33,992 nt of DNA from a virus, in IMG/VR virus record IMGVR_UViG_3300049793_000194, positions 1 to 33,992 of that record; one strand, 5' to 3'. The notes under the pieces were generated by a model. It did not search any database and had not been told where the DNA came from. It saw only the letters and a program-made list of their open reading frames with translations. Positions within the stretch are counted from its first letter, which is position 1; each line of letters begins with the position of its first letter. Shown piece by piece: positions 30,000-33,992 of the stretch. The translations under genes were made by a program, and so were the position numbers.

Positions 30000-30487
30000 T
30001 GTTTCAATATGATGTAATGAGCGAGCAGGAAGCAATGGCCGAGCGTTTTCAGTTAATGAAAGAAGGAATCTATGAGGCGGTTATCACCGCTTCACAAGAT
30101 ACCACGTCCGCAAGTTCCGGTAATCCTATGATGGATATGACCGTTACTTGTTATGATGAAGCGGGAAAGCCACACGACATTAGAGACTTCCTAGTGTTCA
30201 CCAAGCAAATGATGTGGAAGGTGGTACATTTTGCGGAATCTGCGGGTATTCAAAAAGAATATGCAGAAGGTAAGCTTTGTTCTCAAGTTGCAATTAACAA
30301 AACCGTTAAAGTAAAAATAACTGTGGAGACGGGTAGCGAAATACCCCAAGATAAGTTAAAAGGCAAGCCGTTGGGTTCTAAGTACCCCGATAAGAATAAA
30401 GTTGAAGATTATATTAAGAAGGAAGACCAAAAGCCATTAGCGAGTAATAAAGAGACAGATTCTTTAGATGATGACGTCCCGTTTTAG
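29999..30487 (+). CDS. SSB-like DUF669 protein (162 aa)
   Basis: EGIYEAVITASQDTTSASSG, PMMDMTVTCYDEAGKPHDIR and DFLVFTKQMMWKVVHFAESA form an OB-fold-like DUF669 domain. The NKTVKVKITVE strand and a charged linker lead to an acidic tip DSLDDDVPF, which mimics the SSB tail that recruits partner proteins. Paired with Sak4-type ATPases in many phages, it would coat single strands during recombination and replication. Confidence 0.85.
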   Translation: MFQYDVMSEQEAMAERFQLMKEGIYEAVITASQDTTSASSGNPMMDMTVTCYDEAGKPHDIRDFLVFTKQMMWKVVHFAESAGIQKEYAEGKLCSQVAINKTVKVKITVETGSEIPQDKLKGKPLGSKYPDKNKVEDYIKKEDQKPLASNKETDSLDDDVPF

Positions 30488-30697
30488 AGGTCACTTCAGA
30501 CCATTTTGAACGATAATGGTCTAAACCCTACTGAGTGGACAGTGACACACAGGTGGAATGATTGAAAGGGATGAGCTATAACTCGCGCTGATACGGTGGC
30601 CCCCTATAAATCGCCGTTGGAACGCAGCGTAAGCAGGTGCAATTCCTGCCGATTGTCAACTTTACGGATGGATATTGTCAACTTTAGGAGTTGTTTA
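30488..30697 (+). other. Structured 210-base leader
   Basis: No gene is supported up to GTG 30698, though a GTG frame from 30596 is open. Visible structures are a perfect 8-bp hairpin AGACCATT/AATGGTCT (30498-30505, 30515-30522) and GCAGG-TGCAATT-CCTGC (30633-30649), shaped like a tRNA T-arm, also enclosed by AATCG...CGATT. There is also a 13-base direct repeat ATTGTCAACTTTA at 30652-30664 and 30674-30686, the second copy leading into the AGGAG of the next gene. It could be a regulatory RNA or leader. Confidence 0.5.
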
Positions 30698-31048
30698 GTG
30701 GAAGCATGTCAAAGATGTCATGAAGTAGATGAGGAGAGGCGAACCCTCTGGATGGCTTGTTTTTATGAAATGGACGAGTTAGGTATTCCATTTAAACATG
30801 AAATATCGCAAACACATATCCAGGACAACGGTAAAAAATTCTATACCTTACGTGTATGTAAGGCGTGTCGTGGTTCATGGATGGCCGCTCAAATAAACTG
30901 GTTTCATAGTTCCGATCAAGAAGAAGAATTGTGCGGAAGTGGCATATTTATCAGAGAACATGGGGCTATAAAAGAAATAACCGAAGAAGAATGGTACAAA
31001 AGGAATCCTGGCCATGAGCCTGTAAGAGTAAAAAAGGAGATTGACTAA
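30698..31048 (+). CDS. Conserved phage zinc-finger protein (116 aa)
   Basis: GTG 30698 has AGGAG seven bases upstream and gives a protein starting (V)EACQRCHEVDEERRTLWMAC. Then come FYEMDELGIPF, KFYTLRVCKACRGSWMAAQI and a charged tail. The two CxxC knuckles and the 'maCfydm.elgiPF...fYtLRVCK.CR..WM' motif belong to a familiar phage protein family of unknown role. The frame continues upstream to 30596, but without a ribosome site and through the direct repeats. Confidence 0.75.
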   Translation: MEACQRCHEVDEERRTLWMACFYEMDELGIPFKHEISQTHIQDNGKKFYTLRVCKACRGSWMAAQINWFHSSDQEEELCGSGIFIREHGAIKEITEEEWYKRNPGHEPVRVKKEID

Positions 31049-31425
31049 TGAAATTCTGTGAAGCAATGGAAAAATTAAAATCTGGCTCTAAAGTTACACG
31101 ACATCCATGGAAAGACGGTGTTTATTTTAGATTGGATGGAAATGATGTGAAGTCATTCCAGCCTAGATTGTCTCATTATCTTTATAATGAAGACATTATG
31201 GTATCGGATGGATGGTTAGTTGAAGGTGATGAGAAAGAGTATAATTTTTGTGAAATGATACCTTTATTACAAAATGGTTCCAAAGCCAAAATGAAAGACT
31301 GGAAAGATCAGTTTATTTATCTTGATCCAAATGAAAAAGTTTTGGTAATCAACTCTATGGATATATTCCCTTTCACCCCTCAATTTAATGATTTTGCAGC
31401 TCAAGATTGGATGGAAATTGAATGA
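31048..31425 (+). CDS. Tandem Tad2/DUF2829-like protein (125 aa)
   Basis: Two copies of one domain are joined head to tail. Copy 1: FCEAMEKLKSGSKVTRHPWK (3-22) to SDGWLVEG (53-60). Copy 2: FCEMIPLLQNGSKAKMKDWK (65-84) to AAQDWMEIE (117-125). Both fit DUF2829 (F.eAl..l..G.kv.R..W, then Dl...DW). Tad2 proteins of this family assemble from single domains to trap the signal of Thoeris immunity; a fused pair could supply a dimer in one chain. GGAG and a TAATG overlap support the start. Anti-defence function is inference. Confidence 0.75.
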   Translation: MKFCEAMEKLKSGSKVTRHPWKDGVYFRLDGNDVKSFQPRLSHYLYNEDIMVSDGWLVEGDEKEYNFCEMIPLLQNGSKAKMKDWKDQFIYLDPNEKVLVINSMDIFPFTPQFNDFAAQDWMEIE

Positions 31426-31661
31426 ACTATTTGGAAAAAATAACGGAAATGTATGCTTTTGTTTCTGTAGATGAAAGCGGTGAAGGTGTAGTCGGAATGA
31501 CAATGCCCGTGAATGGCCGTGAAACCTTTATGCCATTCGTGTGTGCCGATAAGATACGCATGGAACAACTAAAACCTATAGCAAAGAAAATAGCCCAGGA
31601 ATCAGGAAAGAAAATTAAATTAATTAAGCTTACAAACAGAAAGGATATAGAAATATTATGA
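31422..31661 (+). CDS. Conserved small phage protein (79 aa)
   Basis: Start overlaps the Tad2-like stop (ATGA). EMYAFVSVDESGEGVVGMTM, PFVCADKIRMEQLKPIAKKI and KLIKLTNRKDIEIL match a widespread early-gene family ('myAFva.de.GeeGi.........PlV..D..r...l.piA..ia...g..i.l..F..R...e'). Small alpha/beta fold; no known function. Its stop overlaps the next start. Confidence 0.75.
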   Translation: MNYLEKITEMYAFVSVDESGEGVVGMTMPVNGRETFMPFVCADKIRMEQLKPIAKKIAQESGKKIKLIKLTNRKDIEIL

Positions 31662-31843
31662 GTGAAGATAGCAAAAGCATTATGCTAGATGAAGAAAGTT
31701 TTAGTTGTTTGGTTCGTGGAGGTGTGGTGCACTCTGGGAAAATTCGTATAGCGTTATCGGATATAGGATTTGAACGGATGTATGAAGCTTTAGGGCGTGT
31801 AGAATTAGGTCTTGAAGAAAAATATAAAGATCATATTTTGTAA
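31658..31843 (+). CDS. Conserved small phage protein (61 aa)
   Basis: MSEDSKSIMLDEESFSCLVR, GGVVHSGKIRIALSDIGFER and MYEALGRVELGLE contain the 'f.cLVRGGvv..g.v.I.LsDIGf..M..a' motif of a small phage family, function unknown. Start overlaps the preceding stop (ATGA). The following zinc-finger frame continues in phase directly after its TAA. Confidence 0.75.
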   Translation: MSEDSKSIMLDEESFSCLVRGGVVHSGKIRIALSDIGFERMYEALGRVELGLEEKYKDHIL

Positions 31844-32026
31844 TGGGACAGAACGTTTTGTGCCTCACCAAATTGTAAAAAAGAATGTGGCAGAACCATG
31901 ACATCGGAAGAAAAAGAAGAGCTAAAAGAATTAGCTTTTAGAGGACTTAAAGCAAGTGCTATGGTATCTTACGCGTATTTTTGTGGAGAGCCAGATTTAA
32001 ACAACTCAATCGAGCAAATGGAATAA
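31844..32026 (+). pseudogene. Zinc-finger frame that lacks a start (60 codons)
   Basis: The frame WDRTFCASPNCKKECGRTMT, SEEKEELKELAFRGLKASAM, VSYAYFCGEPD is a recognisable phage zinc finger ('RtFCaSpnCkneCGRkmt......vsYayFCg') with four or five cysteines. It has no ATG, GTG or TTG before the cysteines: the codon before Trp is the TAA of the previous gene. An ATG at 31843 (TAATGGGACAG) lies one base out of phase. A two-base loss (ATG TG GGAC) or a +1 shift would restore it. Starting at the internal ATG 31898 would discard the zinc site. Confidence 0.55.
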
Positions 32027-32149
32027 ATCTTGTTCTACTTTAGCTATGCAAAGACACAGTAAGTGTCGGAGAGGGTTAGAGCCCCTTCACTAAGGAAATA
32101 GTTAACATGGAAGGTTTTCTTTAAAGATGTTATAGGAGTAAGTTGTACA

Positions 32150-32518
32150 ATGAAGTATATAGGAAAATTAACAGGATGTGCGCTGTTATCACTAGCGGTT
32201 AATGCACAAGCGGGCTTAGATAGAACCACTGTTCATAGTCGTGCCAATTGCGGCAATAATGAATCAATAACTTGGTGGTATTTACATCCTTTCGATTGGC
32301 GAGTTGTAAGTTATCACTCAGATCAAGGTGTCACATCCCATGCTATAGACACAGGCTTTCACTATACCTGGCGCGCACATGCTATTCATTGGGGTGAAGG
32401 TAATCCAATGAACACTAATTGGAGAGTATGGGGATATCATTATCTCTCTGATTATCATAGACAACTTCCATTCGATCAAACTTACGCAGAGACTTGCAAT
32501 ATTATCGATGGATGGTAA
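32150..32518 (+). CDS. Secreted Trp/His-rich protein (122 aa)
   Basis: A Sec signal peptide (KLTGCALLSLAVNAQA, cleavage after residue 21) precedes a 101-residue mature domain rich in Trp and His: NCGNNESITWWYLHPFDWRV, HYTWRAHAIHWGEGN, NWRVWGYHYLSDYHRQLPFD, with Cys34 and Cys116 likely forming a disulphide. No enzyme motif is evident. The sequence is unlike phage structural or early proteins and looks like an exported accessory protein, possibly a conversion factor. A 120-base leader with a GACAC/GTGTC hairpin precedes it. Confidence 0.75.
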   Translation: MKYIGKLTGCALLSLAVNAQAGLDRTTVHSRANCGNNESITWWYLHPFDWRVVSYHSDQGVTSHAIDTGFHYTWRAHAIHWGEGNPMNTNWRVWGYHYLSDYHRQLPFDQTYAETCNIIDGW

Positions 32519-32542
32519 ATATATTTTTTAAAAGGATAAATT

Positions 32543-33328
32543 ATGAAAACAAAAATATTAGCATTGTCTTTATTATCGATTACGGCATTTGCGGCCAATC
32601 AGCTAACTCCAGATCAAGAAAAAATAGAAGAACAAAAGCGCATGAAGGTTCTATCAGATTTAGGACTTCCATTGCCAGGTTCGGGAATTAAATTAGTTCC
32701 TAGGTCTATGTTAAATTTATCAGAAGATCAATTGAAAAAAGGCGCTAAAGCTGAAGAGGAAATGAAAACATTGGGTTATGCTGTATTAGATACTAATAGA
32801 CCATTGGAATTACTTAATTTCCACAGCTATTCCAAAACACAATTTAAGTTATATGCAGGAAATGATAGAGCTACAAGCACCCATCTAAGACAACAAATTA
32901 AGGATTTAAAGCTAGCCTTTAAATTTAATGGCGTCCCTCAAGGTAATGCTCTAATAGCGGCAGGAAATATCACATTACTTGGAGTGGCACCTCAAGGTGG
33001 CTTTCATGAAGATAAAGGTGGATGGTCTGGGGCTGCTCAATATTTTGATGCCAAAAATATTGGGAGCTGTTCCTATGGAGTAATGAGTGTTAAAGCATCT
33101 AATACTGCAGTGGAATTGGCAATAGAAGATGTCACTTATAGTATTAACAATAAGGCTACCATCCTAACTGTAGAAGGAAACAATGCATCTGGATTTCTTT
33201 ATAAGGTTGAGTGGTATGATAATAAAAACTTTCATGAGCTTGAATGTGCCAATATGAAATATTCAAGCCAAACTAATGATGCCGTAATTGAACTTGCGAA
33301 TCAAATTGATAGTTATAAAATTAGTTAA
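32543..33328 (+). CDS. Secreted protein of unknown function (261 aa)
   Basis: The signal peptide KTKILALSLLSITAFAA is followed by a charged helical region (PDQEKIEEQKRMKVLSDLGL, NLSEDQLKKGAKAEEEMKTL). A beta-rich C-terminal domain follows, with DLKLAFKFNGVPQGNALIAA, FHEDKGGWSGAAQYFDAKNI and Cys176/Cys235, possibly a disulphide. AAGGATAAATT fixes the start. It forms a two-gene unit with the preceding secreted protein and ends at a terminator. No family recognised. Confidence 0.75.
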   Translation: MKTKILALSLLSITAFAANQLTPDQEKIEEQKRMKVLSDLGLPLPGSGIKLVPRSMLNLSEDQLKKGAKAEEEMKTLGYAVLDTNRPLELLNFHSYSKTQFKLYAGNDRATSTHLRQQIKDLKLAFKFNGVPQGNALIAAGNITLLGVAPQGGFHEDKGGWSGAAQYFDAKNIGSCSYGVMSVKASNTAVELAIEDVTYSINNKATILTVEGNNASGFLYKVEWYDNKNFHELECANMKYSSQTNDAVIELANQIDSYKIS

Positions 33329-33334
33329 TTATTG

Positions 33335-33363
33335 AGGCAGGTTTTTACCTGCCTTTTAATTTT
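33335..33363 (+). terminator. Rho-independent terminator after the secreted proteins
   Basis: AGGCAGG (33335-33341) pairs with CCTGCCT (33348-33354) around TTTTTA, followed by TTTT and AATTTT. It ends the rightward cargo unit seven bases after the stop. The stop codon of the opposed 33345-33545 gene lies in its loop. Confidence 0.85.
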
Positions 33364-33545
33364 GTTAAATCTAAATCTTTTATATCGATATTTTTTTGAG
33401 ACAAAATGGTATATATAAAATTTTCGTAAAACTGCTTCCTTTCATCTCGTTTTTTCCTAAAACTCCAATCATAGCCCATTTGGATATCTAAGGAGTCTCT
33501 TAATACTTGAACCAAAAAAAACAATTGCTCACCGGTTATTTGCAT
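33345..33545 (-). CDS. Small protein of unknown function (66 aa)
   Basis: The sequence QITGEQLFFLVQVLRDSLDI, GYDWSFRKKRDERKQFYENF and YTILSQKNIDIKDLDLTKLK looks like a compact helical protein. 'it.eeL.fL..vLrdsL.I.....fs...r.R..fy..I...q' is a pattern seen in small phage and plasmid proteins. It is leftward among rightward genes and faces the secreted protein unit. The ribosome site is weak. Function unknown. Confidence 0.55.
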   Translation of the reverse strand: MQITGEQLFFLVQVLRDSLDIQMGYDWSFRKKRDERKQFYENFIYTILSQKNIDIKDLDLTKLKGR

Positions 33546-33716
33546 TCTCTACTTCAGATTATGACTTTAATTATACATCGACATAATTCAAAAAATCTTT
33601 AGTTCCTTCTTGATTGGCCAAAAATTGATCTTTATTCTATCTTTATAGTGGGGCTCCCTTTTTATTTACCTGTGTTATCGGATGAGCAGGCGGTAGCAAG
33701 GGTGCTAATGTCGAGC

Positions 33717-33734
33717 TATGCACTTAAATGCATA
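33717..33734. promoter_or_regulatory. Inverted repeat upstream of the 40-aa gene
   Basis: TATGCA (33717-33722) and TGCATA (33729-33734) flank CTTAAA, 16 bases before the ATG at 33751. Upstream, TTGATT near 33620 and TATTCT 17 bases on could be a sigma-70 promoter. The gap 33546-33750 otherwise holds nothing I can name. Confidence 0.4.
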
Positions 33735-33750
33735 TTTATGAGGATAGAAG

Positions 33751-33873
33751 ATGTCTAAATCTAACACTTATAAAGTTGGCCGTGATGCCAAGACTGGTCA
33801 ATTTATACCGGTCAAGGAAGCTGAAAAGCGAAAAAGCACAGCCATCGTAGAAACGTTTAAAAAGCCCAAATAA
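33751..33873 (+). CDS. Small conserved basic protein spanning the circle junction (40 aa)
   Basis: AGGATAGAAG precedes ATG. SNTYKVGRDAKTGQFIPVKE and AEKRKSTAIVETFKKPK match a widespread family of about 40 residues ('...yvVGRDa.TG.FipV.eA.rr..t.vVE...') often found on plasmids and prophages, sometimes near toxin-antitoxin genes and frequently misannotated. No function is established. Its stop codon falls at 33871-33873, inside the terminal repeat, equivalent to positions 6-8, so the gene crosses the closure point and confirms circularity. Confidence 0.75.
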   Translation: MSKSNTYKVGRDAKTGQFIPVKEAEKRKSTAIVETFKKPK

Positions 33874-33992
33874 TTGAAGATTAGTCTTTAATTATGGAGC
33901 TCCACTTACCCTATTACTTACTGTACAAAAAGGTACACCATATCGACAGTCAAAACCCAATCAAAAATACACCTGTAATAAATTAATTATAC
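33866..33992. repeat. Terminal direct repeat, right copy (assembly closure overlap)
   Basis: Exact copy of 1-127. Removing one copy gives a closed molecule of about 33,865 bp with the 40-residue gene intact across the join. Confidence 0.95.

Noticed and set aside
30633-30649. tRNA gene suggested by the T-arm-like GCAGG-TGCAATT-CCTGC
   Set aside because: There is no matching acceptor stem and no room for an anticodon arm between a D-loop-like GG and this arm; kept only as a hairpin.
32071-32087. Second T-arm-like sequence (GAGGG-TTAGAGC-CCCTT) before the first secreted protein
   Set aside because: The nearby GACAC/GTGTC stem has a 5-base loop and the acceptor pairing is imperfect and out of register; not a tRNA.
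1-33992. CRISPR array, insertion sequences, integrase and CI repressor
   Set aside because: No regularly spaced repeats, no transposase frame, no tyrosine or large serine integrase and no HTH-peptidase repressor were found on either strand.

Overview
The window is one closed phage genome. Positions 1-127 recur exactly at 33866-33992, which is what remains at the ends when an assembler closes a circle, so the unique molecule is about 33,865 bp. It may be a true circle or a circularly permuted headful map. The structural genes are those of a P22-like podovirus: small and large terminase, 735-residue portal, scaffold, coat-5-type capsid, gp4- and gp10-like tail proteins, three ejection-type proteins and a collar-domain tail fibre. 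Low GC, P22/lambda-type regulators and replication genes, and Sec signal peptides on two cargo proteins suggest a gammaproteobacterial host. Genus is not readable from sequence; a Legionella-like host is only a guess.

Layout. One long leftward block runs from about 26.2 kb down to 1.56 kb: a Cro-like repressor, a gene-poor leader holding a possible C4-type RNA, replication initiator (O-like) and helicase loader (P-like), a VRR-NUC nuclease, endolysin and holin, terS, a string of tiny genes, terL, two zinc/helix mini-proteins, a Tad2-like protein, portal, scaffold, coat, gp4, gp10, ejection proteins, then tail fibres and adhesin. A rightward block runs from 27.9 kb through the closure point to 1.56 kb: an unknown first gene, small zinc-ribbon proteins, a Sak4-type recombination ATPase, an SSB-like DUF669 protein, a tandem Tad2-like protein, phage mini-proteins, two secreted proteins, a 40-residue protein across the junction, a serine resolvase and a WGR-like protein. 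Between them (25.9-27.9 kb) lies a control region with two paralogous P22-Cro-like repressors, a MerR/excisionase-type HTH protein with a coiled coil, and a two-gene membrane-protein unit.

How it works together. Two opposed promoters at 27.8-27.9 kb share an array of ACATATGT-like operators; the leftward Cro gene has its own promoter with a related site. I find no CI-type repressor and no tyrosine or large serine integrase. The recombinase is resolvase-sized and the coiled-coil HTH protein is plasmid-like, so a phage-plasmid with multimer resolution, perhaps with RNA-based immunity, is a reasonable hypothesis. A lytic phage is not excluded.

Best candidates for new biology: three Tad2/DUF2829-like domains in two genes (one a head-to-tail tandem in the early operon, one in the virion operon); a C4/Ash-like locus in front of the replication genes; a 41-residue gene with its own terminator running against the late operon between portal and scaffold; a zinc-finger frame that has lost its start; and a structured 210-base leader at 30.5-30.7 kb.
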